Origin: Cydia pomonella
Lineage: Eukaryota; Arthropoda; Insecta; Lepidoptera; Tortricidae
Assembly (NCBI RefSeq): GCF_033807575.1
Contig: NC_084704.1
Coordinates: 23,537,968-23,601,967, forward strand
DNA: 64,000 nt
Reading direction: 5' to 3'
Shown here: piece by piece, positions 33,281 to 43,629 of the stretch
How positions within the stretch are numbered: the stretch's first letter is position 1
Layout: each line of letters starts with the position of its first letter
Translations under genes and position numbers: made by a program
Notes under the pieces: model-generated
What the model was told of the DNA's origin: nothing
The model's database searches: none
What the model saw: the letters and a program-made list of their open reading frames with translations, nothing else

Positions 33281-36241
33281 CTATTGGGCTGTCCATTTAC
33301 GGACATAGGCCTCCTCCCTCCTGTTCCACTCGTTCCTATCAGCGGCTACTCGGGTCCAGGTGATGCCCGCCTCGGCGACGATGTCGTCTCGCCAGCGTCG
33401 CCGCGGGCGGTACGCGTGCCGCGTGGCGCCGCGCGGGTACCAATGCAGGATTTTTTCGCTCCATCGTCCGTCACTAGTGCGAGCCGTGTGTCCAGCCCAT
33501 CGCCATTTTAATCTGCAAGCCATTTCCGCTGCATCTATTATCTTAGTGCGACGGCGGATATCTGTACTGCGTACTCTATCTGTTAGCCTAAGATTTAGCA
33601 TGCTTCTTTCGGCTGATCTTTGAAACACTTTAAGTTTTTGCACAAGTTCTTTAGTTAATGGCCAAGTTTGGCATCCATATAATAGGGTGGGCGTTACTAC
33701 GGAGTCCATGACTTTTTTCTTTAATTTTATGTCTATTTTAGACTTAAATATGTGTTTGTACGACCAGTATGCCTGCCAGGCTTTTTTAATTCGTCTCTCG
33801 ACTTCTTGAACCGGGTCGCGATCCTTGACAGTTATATTTTGACCGAGGTATAGGTATTCTTTAACGTATTCTATATTTTTAGATGCTATTGTCGTAGATT
33901 TAGTGTCGCCGTTGGTCATAATACATGTCTTTTCGGGATTCATTTCTAAACCACATTTTTTACTTTCATGTTGTAAAGTTTTCAACATGTATACGAGCTC
34001 GTCGTGGTCTTCTGTCATCAAAACTATATCGTCAGCGAAACGCAGGTGATGAAGCCGTTCGCCATTTACGGAAATACCATAGTTTTGCCAGTCTAGTCTT
34101 CGAAATATGTATTCTAGGAGAGCCGTAAATAAGTTGGGCGAGATTGGGTCTCCTTGTCTCACGCCACGTTTAATATCAAAGTACTCTCCTTTCTTCTCCA
34201 ACCTAATTAGCGACTTTCCCCTGCTGTATATTTCTGAAAGAATATTTATATATTTGCTGTCGACTCCCTGTTCTTCGAGTGCGACCCATAGCTTTTCATG
34301 CGAAATAGTGTCAAAAGCTTTCTTGTAGTCCACGAAAGCTATGTAGAGTCGCTTGTTATATTCACTATACTTTTCTATTATTTGTTGTAGAGTGAAAATG
34401 TGGTCGATTGTCGAATAGTTGCGTCTAAACCCTGCTTGCTCTACAGGTTGTTCAAAATCTAGTGTTTTTCGCATTCTGTTTAAGATTACAGTCGTAAATA
34501 GTTTATACGTCGATTGGAGCAAACTTATAGGGCGATAGTTATTTATTTTAGATGGATCTCCTTTTTTAAATATTAGTGTAATAGTCGATGTTTCCCATTC
34601 TCTGGGTATTTTTTCTTGTTTAATTATTTCATTGAAAAGAGCTGTCAGGTGAGGAGTTAAGGGTTCTCCTATTGCCTTTAGTATGTCGTTAGTTACGCCG
34701 TCTTCGCCAGGGCTTTTCATATTTTTCAATGTGTTTATAGCAGAATGTATTTCGCTTTCTAATAGTGGCGCGATATTCGTCGGTGTTCTTTGTCCGTCTC
34801 TCGGAGTAGAGTCTTTGTTTTCAGAATATAGAGTCTTGTAAAATGTTGTTGCTACTCTGAGTATACTGTTACGGTTTGTATGTTGTCGTCCTGTATCATC
34901 GGTAAGCGAGGGTATCCACATTTTGTGGTCATTTATGCGTCTGCTTCCGCGTTTAGCGGATCCTCTTTTAGAAAGCTCCTCCTCTATAACTTTCATTCGA
35001 TGACGGAGTCTATTTTCTTTCAGTTTATTGCGGATTTTTGAATATAATTGCTTGAGCTTCCTTTTTTCTAGAGCCGATTTGGATGTTTGATTCTTCAATT
35101 TTGTTCTCTCATTTATTAGATTTTGTATTTTTTCTGTTATTATTGTAGCGTTTTTGTTTTTAGGGGCAGTTTCAGGTGGTAATCTTAAGGTGCAGTTTTT
35201 TATTTTATTTTTAATCTTAGTGTAACTGTCCTGAATATTGATGTATTGAAGTGGTTCGGCGCATTCTGAATGAAAAATGTTTTTTAAGGACTCTTTTTCT
35301 ATTGGATTATATTCCTTCAGTTTACCTTTAAACGCTATTCTAGATTTTTTGTCTGATTTCAGTAAATAACATGTTGCTCTAAGTAGTCTATGGTCCGTCG
35401 GATGTATAGTATTTATAACTTCCACATTTTGTATAGTTTTAATGTTCTGTTTTCGAGTTATAATAAAGTCGATTTCATTATGAGCTTTTTCGTTTGGCGA
35501 CTTCCATGTCCAACGAAGTTTTGGGTTTTTTCTAAAATGAGTATTCATTATGTATAGTTCATGCTCAAGACAGAAGTCGATTAGGATTTTACCTCGACAA
35601 TTCCTTGTACCGTATCCCCATGACCCCATAACAGTGTTGTCTTCGGTGGTAGGCATTCCAATCTTCGCATTAAAATCTCCTATGATTAACATGTTTGCGT
35701 AGGTATGCTCCATTGCGTGGCGTATGTCATTATAAAACGTCTCTATATGTTCCTCAGGGGCTTTTTTTGTAGGGGCGTATGCCTGAATAATGCTTAGTTG
35801 GGTATTATTTATCATAAGGTCCAATCTTGCTACTCTGTCGGATATGGGTTTAAAATCAACGATGTATTGTTTTATTTCCGTTTTGATCATAAATCCCACA
35901 CCGTTTCTTCCACTTTTTTTCCCTGTATATAGTAGCATGTAGTCTTTATGTTCCTGTAAATTAGTGCCTTTTATTTTCACTTCTGAGAGACCGAGTATGT
36001 GCCAATTTATATTCTTTAAAGCGTGTTCGAGTTCTTCCTGGCGACCTGTTCCTAGTAGAGATCTCACGTTCAATGTAGCAATATAGAGTTTTTCATCCGT
36101 GTGTTTGTTTTTCTTTTTATTCGTTACATTTGGTATTGGAGTGGAGGGTAATGGTCTGACGCTCCCGCGGGGACCAGCCGTATTGGGAGGTTGAGTATTG
36201 TTTTCTGTATTGTGTTTTTTTATTGATAGGGAGGGGGCCAC
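33281..36241 (-). CDS. LINE ORF2: APE-type endonuclease and reverse transcriptase
   Basis: 986 codons. The first about 50 are a basic linker. The endonuclease follows: TLNVRS (Asn58), GLSEVK (Glu87), AYAPT, GDFNAKIG and the C-terminal HPTDHRLL with its catalytic Asp-His. The reverse transcriptase begins with TLIFKKGDPSKINNYRPISL, then AFVDYKKAFDTISH, GVRQGDPISPNLF and FADDIVLM near residue 735. After the thumb come LLYGCQTW, RWAGHTAR and the terminal REEAYVRKW. The open frame begins at a GTG codon. No ATG occurs before Met102, which is beyond two endonuclease catalytic residues. The frame is the same as that of ORF1, with one UGA between, so translation may depend on readthrough. Confidence 0.92.
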   Translation of the reverse strand: MAPSLSIKKHNTENNTQPPNTAGPRGSVRPLPSTPIPNVTNKKKNKHTDEKLYIATLNVRSLLGTGRQEELEHALKNINWHILGLSEVKIKGTNLQEHKDYMLLYTGKKSGRNGVGFMIKTEIKQYIVDFKPISDRVARLDLMINNTQLSIIQAYAPTKKAPEEHIETFYNDIRHAMEHTYANMLIIGDFNAKIGMPTTEDNTVMGSWGYGTRNCRGKILIDFCLEHELYIMNTHFRKNPKLRWTWKSPNEKAHNEIDFIITRKQNIKTIQNVEVINTIHPTDHRLLRATCYLLKSDKKSRIAFKGKLKEYNPIEKESLKNIFHSECAEPLQYINIQDSYTKIKNKIKNCTLRLPPETAPKNKNATIITEKIQNLINERTKLKNQTSKSALEKRKLKQLYSKIRNKLKENRLRHRMKVIEEELSKRGSAKRGSRRINDHKMWIPSLTDDTGRQHTNRNSILRVATTFYKTLYSENKDSTPRDGQRTPTNIAPLLESEIHSAINTLKNMKSPGEDGVTNDILKAIGEPLTPHLTALFNEIIKQEKIPREWETSTITLIFKKGDPSKINNYRPISLLQSTYKLFTTVILNRMRKTLDFEQPVEQAGFRRNYSTIDHIFTLQQIIEKYSEYNKRLYIAFVDYKKAFDTISHEKLWVALEEQGVDSKYINILSEIYSRGKSLIRLEKKGEYFDIKRGVRQGDPISPNLFTALLEYIFRRLDWQNYGISVNGERLHHLRFADDIVLMTEDHDELVYMLKTLQHESKKCGLEMNPEKTCIMTNGDTKSTTIASKNIEYVKEYLYLGQNITVKDRDPVQEVERRIKKAWQAYWSYKHIFKSKIDIKLKKKVMDSVVTPTLLYGCQTWPLTKELVQKLKVFQRSAERSMLNLRLTDRVRSTDIRRRTKIIDAAEMACRLKWRWAGHTARTSDGRWSEKILHWYPRGATRHAYRPRRRWRDDIVAEAGITWTRVAADRNEWNRREEAYVRKWTAQ

Positions 36242-36247
36242 TTTATA

Positions 36248-37036
36248 TCATGCCGTCATGCTGCGATCTGTCACTTCAGTGCTCGTGCTTTCAGAAGGTT
36301 TCATGTATTCTGTTATGAGATTGTTAACTTTGTGTTTCTTAGTTGTTTTTAGTAATTCCCTTGTTTCGGAGCTTTCATCGTGTGATTGCAATGGAGATGA
36401 TGATGGTGGTCTTTTGTTACTGGTTTTTTTCTTGTTGGTTGTTATTATTAGCTTGTCGTAGCGAATAAAAGCCTCGTTTCCTTTCTCTTTTTCGAGCTTT
36501 TGTTGTGATTTTAAATCTTCCCTGATTTTTAATATTTTTGCCGGATATTCATGTTTAATATATAATCCAGACCCTTCTAATAATTTTTTATTCTTTAAAA
36601 TTTTAATTTTTGTTCCTAGGGTTGTGAAAGTAACGGATACTGGTCGGGTTTTAATCCCTTTTATGCCAATCCTTCTAACAGATTCTATTTCTGATGCAGA
36701 TATATTTAATTTCATTTTTTCCTTTGTAATTTTGTGTAGTTTTTCTTCCAATTCTAGATATGATTTTTCACCTTCCTCTATGCCAAAAAATACTAGGTTC
36801 CTCTGAACTGACTTCTTTTCTATTTCGTTTAACCTCTTTTCTTGTTCTTCTGTTAAGGTGCGTAAAGAATTCACTTCGCCGCATAAGGTGCTGAATTTTT
36901 CATTCATATTGCTTATGATATTGGCCGTAATTTTTTCTTCAGATTTGGCTATGGAGTTTTCTATGTTAGCAAATTTTTCCTGCATCTCATTTCTCATTTC
37001 CGTTAAAAGTTTTTCTATTACATTCATTTTGCTCAA
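36248..37036 (-). CDS. LINE ORF1: coiled-coil, basic RNA-binding-type protein
   Basis: 262 residues. About residues 1-95 are a long Glu/Lys-rich coiled coil (IEKLLTEMRNEMQEKF onwards). A central domain follows with RNLVFFGIEEGE and ESVRRIGIKG, like the RRM/CTD arrangement of L1-type ORF1 proteins. The tail is Lys- and Ser/Thr-rich. It ends ...RSMTA then UGA at 36250-36248. Only two codons separate this stop from the first codon assigned to ORF2, in the same frame. Known ORF1 proteins of this shape bind element RNA and form trimers. That is inference here. Confidence 0.85.
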   Translation of the reverse strand: MSKMNVIEKLLTEMRNEMQEKFANIENSIAKSEEKITANIISNMNEKFSTLCGEVNSLRTLTEEQEKRLNEIEKKSVQRNLVFFGIEEGEKSYLELEEKLHKITKEKMKLNISASEIESVRRIGIKGIKTRPVSVTFTTLGTKIKILKNKKLLEGSGLYIKHEYPAKILKIREDLKSQQKLEKEKGNEAFIRYDKLIITTNKKKTSNKRPPSSSPLQSHDESSETRELLKTTKKHKVNNLITEYMKPSESTSTEVTDRSMTA

Positions 37037-37300
37037 CTTTGATTTTCGCGCCCTCTATTTAAATTTTGTAGAAGAAATTTGTTCTTGGTTAAAGCGATCG
37101 ACTGATTAAGAGTAGCTTATAATTTACTTTAGTGGCTATTGTAATTATTCCAACATTAATCGCTAGATGGCGCTAATATCAATAACACAGTTGAGTTTTC
37201 ACCATGGATTCTGCGATATAAAGTCAATTATTGTATTCCACTTGTTTAGTTCACTTTAATAAATATCACGAATAAGTCATATCTTGAATTGACTTCTCAT

Positions 37301-38705
37301 TAATAATTTTTTCACAAATCTTTTGTCACTTTTTAGATAGGTGGGTATGTAGGTAATCACAGTTCCAGACGTATTTTTGTAGTTTTCACCAATTATTGTC
37401 AATATTTTTCAGATGTCTATTTGTTCACACGATTCATTGTCACTAAATAGATCACACTTGCACTTTTTAACAGTTATTTCTCGGGGAAAACATTTCTTTT
37501 TATTTAAAAATACGGAGAGTAATGTAAACAATGGCTCAGTGGCGCCTCCCTCCGTAGTAAGTCCGCTTGCCACATATTTCACACTTAGTAAACCGTTTTC
37601 TCGCTGGCATTGTAACAAACTCGCTCTTTACTCTGATCACGGTTGACTATTTTCGATTTTTGCACTAAATAATAAAGAAATTACACGAAATACCCGAACA
37701 AAACATTGAAGCCTTCAAAACAAACAAAGCAATTAGGCTGACAGTAGACTTGATGTAAACTTAACAGAATAAATAGCACTGACGTTTTCTTTTTCTTCGT
37801 TGGCAATGATTTGCGAAACAAATTCCATACAAAACTTTTTCTTCCTAGTTGCGTCAGCCTGATAGGAATTTGGCAGCTAACTCCATCTTGCGTCCAGTAG
37901 AAGAATCAAAATCGTACAGGTAAAACTACTCTCTGCCTTAGGATCCCCTTTTAAATGTCATAAATCCAAACATGGCAGCCATACCCATCGACAAAAAAGT
38001 CTACCGTTGATCTAATTTCATTTGACAGTTAACTAATACGTATTCGACACGCTTATATTTGACAACTAGAATCCTGACTAGAGCTGGGACTGCGTACCAA
38101 AAGTACGTCTCTGTTACTCGTACCAAAAGTACGTCTAAAATACCAGTTTTACGAGTATGACCCCCAATAGGCAGTTTACGTATTTGCCGTGCTTAGGCGT
38201 CTTACAAATAAGGATTATTTATACAAATATCGACTTATTATTTCGGTAAGGGTCGGAAATATGGTGACGTTTTGAGTGAAGGCTATGAATCTATTGTCAT
38301 ATTTTTGTTATATATTATTACATTATTTTTAGATACAACAGACACCCAGACGAGCATCTGTTAACAAAATTTTATTTTACCTAAAGTAACGGTAAGAATG
38401 GAGGTACGAGGTGATAAAAGTTTCATATTTGTTTTATTTCAGAAATCAAAGTCCGTACTCTTAAATACTCGACAAGCTAAAAGTAGTCTATTACAAATAA
38501 CCTGTTCCAAAAACTATTCCGGTACAACGCCCCGCCTCTAGTGTGGATATTGTTCACTGACAGGTGGCGATAATAGCAATTCGACAAGTCACAATATTTC
38601 TCACATCAAATGGAAATCAACACGAAACGTCACTTTTAGCATGTCGAATAAGGGCCCAGTTTGGTAGAAGCAATATATTTATAACGATATACTAACATGC
38701 TTCGG
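37301..38705. other. no gene recognised; repeat fragments
   Basis: Short open frames on both strands at 37409-37646 overlap each other. 38100-38150 has two CGTACCAAAAGTACGTCT motifs. 38595-38665 has an AATCAACACGAAACGTCAC block of MITE type. Confidence 0.4.
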
Positions 38706-38836
38706 GCCACTTGCACCATCCCACTAACCCGGGGTTACCCGGTTAAACCTGGAGTTACCATAGTTACCAGTACAATTTGATACTAAGTTAATGGTTTAAC
38801 CGGTTAACCCCAGGTTAGTGGGATGGTGTAAGTGGC
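38706..38836. mobile_element. foldback MITE, 131 bp
   Basis: GCCACTTGCACCATCCCACT at the left and AGTGGGATGGTGTAAGTGGC at the right are inverted with one difference. Pairing continues through CCGGTTAAACC and GGTTTAACCGG towards the centre. Confidence 0.8.
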
Positions 38837-39748
38837 GCTTAAAAGATAGGTAGCTCATTGTGTAATGATCTTATAACCACAAAAATGCATGTTTGGTTAA
38901 TTTAAATACTATAAAACCGAGGTTATAAGAGTGACCCAGGAGACCGAAACCGTGCCAACGACTGAAAAGAATAAGTTGATTTACCTATCATGATTTCCTA
39001 ATCTAGTTGCTTTGAAGATAATATAAGCGGCTCTGTGAGCTGTAGATCTCGGGAGAACTGTTTACGGGGAAATATTTCTTTAAAGGAATATTTTGATTTT
39101 ATATTTTTTATTTTTCTGAAAAATCGTGAAAAAACAGAGAATTTCAATAAAACCCGGTGAAAAAACATGATTTTCCGGGCATGTTCATTACTAATCCGCA
39201 TCAGTGTGATAAACGCATAAATGTAAAATTCTAAAAATAATCAACAATGCCATTTACAGCAATGACGAGGCACGTCTCTTTTATCCAAGTACTTTCATCA
39301 GGTGGACTACAAAGATTACTTGATTGTAGGTATAAGACGTGTAAAGTCTAAAGCCCTTGACACGGGAGGCGAGGCGAGAACATGCGTGCAATATTCAATG
39401 TATACTTCTAACTCTAACTAAAAAGTAAAATGAATTCAGTCGATCGACCAAATTCCGCATTGTAACGAAAATTGCATGCAAGTTCTTGAACCGTGTAAAT
39501 GGGGCTTTAGACAAGTTATTGTTTCGAACTGACGGCTAATGAAGATGGCGCTGTACGGTTCCGTACATTATGCTGTAACCCTGGTTGTCTAAAGTTGACA
39601 TTTGACAATTCAGATACAACAAAACATAGCGCCGCATAACGTCATCTACTTAAGCTGTTAAATTCGGGCAAACGATTTTTCTAACACTTCACATCTAACA
39701 ACTAATACGAGGGGTAACCCTAAAGTAATGAAATGATAATTAAATACT

Positions 39749-39985
39749 TTTACAGTACATATGGTGCTACTTTACCGCACTAGTGCGAAAATTAGCATAT
39801 TACGTCACTGTGTCGAACATTTAAAGGGCCATATGTACTGTAAAACGTTGTACGATACATGTGCGAATAGGTTATTCGCAACTCGTGTCGATTTAAAACA
39901 CTCCCTTCGGTCGTGGTTTAATATATCGCCACTCGTTTCGAATTTCCTATTTTTCGCACTTGTATCGTAATGTACTATTAGGGGA
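39749..39985 (+). repeat. dispersed repeat family C, copy 1
   Basis: Blocks TTTTACAGTACATATGG, GTACTGTAAAACGTTGTACG, GCAACTCGTGTCGATTTAAA and TCGTAATGTACTA recur at 42420-42650 and 60858-61140. Nested in the mariner relic. Confidence 0.7.
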
Positions 39986-40319
39986 TGAAAACAGAAAAAA
40001 AAGGTATAACTTTTTAAAGCGTTTCTGGCTAGTACATAGTAATCAAAAAATTAAATAGTATATATTTGTTAGTGAGATAAATCCATTTACTCGTGAGTTG
40101 TCGGAAAAAATTCGTGGAAATGGCGATAACTGAAGTGAGCGACGTTACTAAGTTCTTCTGTTTGAAAAAAAAATTGTCTACTAAATTTTTAGTACACATT
40201 GAATTAGCGGCAGTATTAAAAAAATCTTAACGCATTCATTACATATGAAAACTGTATCCGCTCGTTGGGTGCCTAGGTAACAGCTGAAGAATAGACCCCC
40301 CCCCCCCCCCCTATAAGGC

Positions 40320-40555
40320 TGATGTTGCAGTGGTTACCATACATCATGCAGGTTTCGAAAAACCGCCCATATTCGGCAGATATATCCCCCAGCGTCTTTT
40401 ATTCCTTTCCACGGCAAAAGGAACACCTTAGAAGGAACACATTTTTGGATGATAGCAAGGTAATGGACGCTGTGAAGGCATTTCTTAAGGGTCAACAAAA
40501 ACATTTTTTTTTAATATGAACAGAAGGTCTAGAGAAACGACGGTCTATGTGAGTA
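40320..40555 (+). pseudogene. mariner transposase C-terminal fragment
   Basis: The reading LQWLPYIMQVSKNRPYSADI, SFPRQKEHLRRNTFLDD and VMDAVKAFLKGQQKHFF matches the end of mariner transposases around the third catalytic position (PYSAD-, then KEHLRG and FL..Q). The catalytic Asp context is altered (a PSV replaces the usual PSD or PCD). It has at least one stop near 40519. Confidence 0.75.
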
Positions 40556-40681
40556 TATAAGCTCGAATATATCGATAAATATAAATCGAGTCTATAAAAG
40601 ACTAGATTGAATAACAACACAACTTAAACATGTGATGTATCTTTCATACTGATTATCATTACTTTTGGATCACCCCTCGTA

Positions 40682-41090
40682 TCTCTTTGCTACAAATATA
40701 TATGTAAGTACCAAGTTCTCAGTCTTATTGATTTAGTGATCATTGTGATGAATATTGCATTAGGTGAGGAGGGTGAAATGCTGCATGCCGATTTAAGTGC
40801 GCACTTGGACGGCATGGCGCACTTCGCCCCCCTCACCTTACAAACTACTGCCCGTGAGTTCGTCAGCGTCGAATTATGCTGATAAAAACTATCCCATGTC
40901 CTTCCCCGGGACTCAACCTTTCTCCATACCAAGTTACATCTAGATCGCTTCAGTGGTGTAAGTGTGAAGAGTCAACAGTTTGACTGACAGACAGAATTAC
41001 TTTCGCATAAATTTATAATATTGTGTATTTTTACCATTGTATATTTTTATTCTGGCCATGACGAATAACGATCTTATGCAACAAGTTATA
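40682..41090. other. repeat-derived sequence, no gene
   Basis: 40800-40990 carries CCATGTCCTTCCCCGGGACT and ACCAAGTTACATCTAGATCG, a block often seen in lepidopteran repeats. The - strand open frame 40690-40932 lies inside it. Confidence 0.45.
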
Positions 41091-41097
41091 TTACTTA

Positions 41098-41264
41098 CAG
41101 GCGCGGATACAAGGGGGGGGGCATAGGGGCAATGGCCCCCCCCTAAAACCCTGGCTCTCACATTACTTAATTGAGTAACATTTTTTTTACCTTATTTTCT
41201 GTGCAAAAATATATTATTTTCTCAAAATGGCCCCCCCCTAAGCCAAATCTTGTATCCGCGCCTG
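41098..41264. mobile_element. MITE with 16-bp perfect ends and G/C runs
   Basis: CAGGCGCGGATACAAG (41098-41113) and CTTGTATCCGCGCCTG (41249-41264) are perfect inverted repeats. Each is followed inwards by a G- or C-run with GGCCATT-like sequence. Confidence 0.8.
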
Positions 41265-41741
41265 ATTACTTAACTAAAATGTATAGGGACTACATTTATG
41301 AGATTTGTATATTGTAATCGAACAATTATGTAGGTATAATGGTCGACGTATGTTAGGGTCAAAAGCTAGTCATAACATACAAGGTTTTAAGTCAATACTA
41401 AGCCTACAATTCTACATAGGTATTTTTCAATCATTTTCATAAATATGCCTACCTAAGATAAATAACATTCCATGACATGTTAACAGTAAATTTACCTACA
41501 TATTTACCTACGCTAACAAGTAAGATAAGTTTCATTAAACTAAGTAATAGGAACTAAAAGCAAAATATATGTAAGATAATATATCTAGTATATTCATATC
41601 GTAATATTCCTATTTATATTTATAAATATAAAGGCTTCAATCACAATATTAGAATGACAATATAATATAATTAGAAAATATGTATTATTAGAATATACAA
41701 AATTAAAATATACATACGTATACAAAATAAATAATTAACAG

Positions 41742-41946
41742 TCTTTATACATTACTAAAGAAGCCACAGGGCGAGCCGGTGTGCTACGAGTGCGCGGCAC
41801 ATGATGTGCGGCGAGGCGAGTGCGAGGGCCAACAGCCCAACATGGGCAACATTGCCGGCATGTTGTACGATTCGTACAACAAATTACCCGTACGGAGAAC
41901 GTTACCGCATAAATTATCCGAAGATTCTCTCTGTTCTCTTAATTAA
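41742..41946 (+). CDS. possible terminal coding exon of an unassigned gene
   Basis: After a possible acceptor (AATTAACAG) a frame runs to TAA at 41944-41946. It encodes GEPVCYECAAHDVRRGECEG, then NMGNIAGMLYDSYNKLPVRR, and ends SEDSLCSLN. The first 130 bases are strikingly G+C-rich against A+T-rich surroundings, with G/C at most third positions, as in a real exon. Four Cys fall in the first half. I do not recognise the protein. No partner exon was found to the left, so it could be the last exon of a gene starting far upstream, an isolated exon duplicate, or chance. Confidence 0.4.
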
Positions 41947-42419
41947 CGGTAACGGCACATCACTATAAAGCAATTGATATTCGTACAGTAAAAATATCAA
42001 TTGCTTCCGCGTCTATTAAAATCATCTCGATGATTTTCTTTCTGCAGCCTATTATAATGAAAACAATGATAATATTTATATCTGAGAAAAACAAAAGAAT
42101 TACATATAAGTACAAGAAATTAATAATAAAAATAATGAACAAACGGTTCTCACAATTAGTAATTTTCTAGAATGATTTAATTTTGAAGTGTTGTCGCCAA
42201 ATTGCACTAATTGTAGTTGAGACTTTTCATAGAGGCTTAGAGGCCAGATGATCTATGTAGGTCTGTTGTAGATAGATATATTATGTAAGTATAAGACTTC
42301 TCACCTGTCTTAAAAACCACACAAGCCTAGCCGCCGTCATACAACCGAAGTTATGCGTACGCTCTCATTTTAAAACTACAATTAGAGATACTTCATAAAA
42401 TACAGTAGTTATTAAGGGA

Positions 42420-42650
42420 GTATTTTAAATCGACACGAGTTGCGAATTGCTTATTCACACGTGTATCGTACAACGTTTTACAGTACATATGGCTCTTTAA
42501 AGTTCGAGATACGCGTTGTACGGTACACGTGTGAATAGGTAATTCGCAACTCGTGTCGATTTAAAACACTCCCTTCGGTCGTGTTTTGATTGAATACCAC
42601 TCGTTGCGAATTTCCTATTTTCTGCACTTGTATCGTAAATAACTATTATA
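42420..42650 (+). repeat. dispersed repeat family C, copy 2
   Basis: Contains AATCGACACGAGTTGCGAAT and its near complement GCAACTCGTGTCGATTTAAA, ACAGTACATATGGC and TTGTATCGTAA. The copy is thus partly inverted on itself. Confidence 0.65.
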
Positions 42651-42960
42651 AACGTTAGCATAAAGTAAAACTCATTTACACCTACTTGAAAAAACATGCC
42701 CAATATAACATCGTTTACGAGCAAGTGTGATGACAATATGATAATACAATTCTGCATTAAAAAAAAATTACCTATTATTAAATGTTGTGCAAAAAAATTT
42801 ATAAATTTTAAACGTGCATTTTAGAACTTTGTTCGTGATTTTTTCGAATCGATGAAGTTACTAGAGAAAGGCCTCAAGATTGCTATTCATATTTTTCGGC
42901 ATTGAAGATCTAAAAAAGGGCTACAATTTTTCAAAAACTGCTGGCTGAACCTACTGTACC

Positions 42961-43080
42961 TTAATACATTCAGTGCCAACGTGAGCTACGTGCTACGAGC
43001 GTAGCCGATAATTCGGGAAAACCCGTATTTAGTGAAAAGCACCCACGAACAAAGAATGCTCGCTGGCAGTTAATGTGTTA
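42961..43080. mobile_element. small foldback MITE, relative of 5962-6090
   Basis: TTAATACATTCAGTGCCAACGTGAGC at the left pairs with GCTCGCTGGCAGTTAATGTGTTAA at the right. AGCTACGTGCTACGAGCGTAG lies inside. Confidence 0.6.
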
Positions 43081-43284
43081 AGCATGTCTTTTTAAAATGA
43101 GAGCGTATTAGCTTCGATTGTATGGGAGCGGCTTTTAGGCGGCGGGTTCATAGGACTCTTAATTTTTTTATATACCCTTGTGGGTTATTTTATTATTTCT
43201 TTCATTCTCATTATAAATTGAAAGACCCTTATTTTTAGGCGAGTCCAGCTCATGTCCAGCTAGCTGTGTTGCTCCTCTACTATA

Positions 43285-43629
43285 CTATCGACATGCCTTG
43301 TAGACTCTGTATTTTAATACACATATAAACGATATCTGCAATAAAACTATCCATATCAATAAAGCGTAGATATCATATATCAAAGGCCTGTGTAGCCCTA
43401 GATATTTCAGATACTGCTGTGGGGTTCGGAACAGGCAGAATTCTTTGTTGCACGGCAGTGGTTCTCGCCCGAAGCCGTAGGCTGCTTGCACGAAGGCGTC
43501 GAAGGCGTAGCGGAAGTACGATATGTTTGCGAAGGGCTGTAAGTAAGTCGGCATCTCGTGGTACGGAATGAAAAACTCCGAGAACATCAGCATCGGAATA
43601 TTCGCGGCTGGTACTACGAACATTCCCAA
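43285..43629 (-). CDS. ABCG gene, terminal exon
   Basis: Encodes LGMFVVPAANIPMLMFSEFF, the extracellular loop with Cys (LPCNKEFC), and the last membrane helix (ALLIWIVLLQISFICVLKY). Ends KACR then TAG. Confidence 0.93.
   Translation of the reverse strand: MGMFVVPAANIPMLMFSEFFIPYHEMPTYLQPFANISYFRYAFDAFVQAAYGFGREPLPCNKEFCLFRTPQQYLKYLGLHRPLIYDIYALLIWIVLLQISFICVLKYRVYKACR

Larger units (their letters stand above)
33169..37300 (-). mobile_element. two-ORF non-LTR retrotransposon, RTE-like, near complete
   Basis: ORF1 (37036-36248) and ORF2 (36241-33281) are both open for their full lengths, which suggests a recent insertion. About 50-110 bp of 3' untranslated sequence leads to an (AT)n tail. The 5' end is not sharply defined. 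A 7-bp CATTAAT occurs near 33160 and 37304 and could be a short target duplication, but this is weak. The C-terminal ORF2 sequence resembles RTE/BovB-like or Proto2-like elements. The presence of a coiled-coil ORF1 is less typical of RTE. Confidence 0.85.
39708..40679 (+). mobile_element. mariner relic with intact ends and internal deletion
   Basis: The left end CGAGGGGTAACCCTAAAGTA and right end TACTTTTGGATCACCCCTCG are inverted. TA lies outside both (39706-39707, 40680-40681). Most of the transposase is gone. A repeat family C copy occupies 39749-39985. Confidence 0.8.

Noticed and set aside
33284..34328. Plus-strand open frames across the LINE
   Set aside because: They are antisense to ORF2, which has full domain support.
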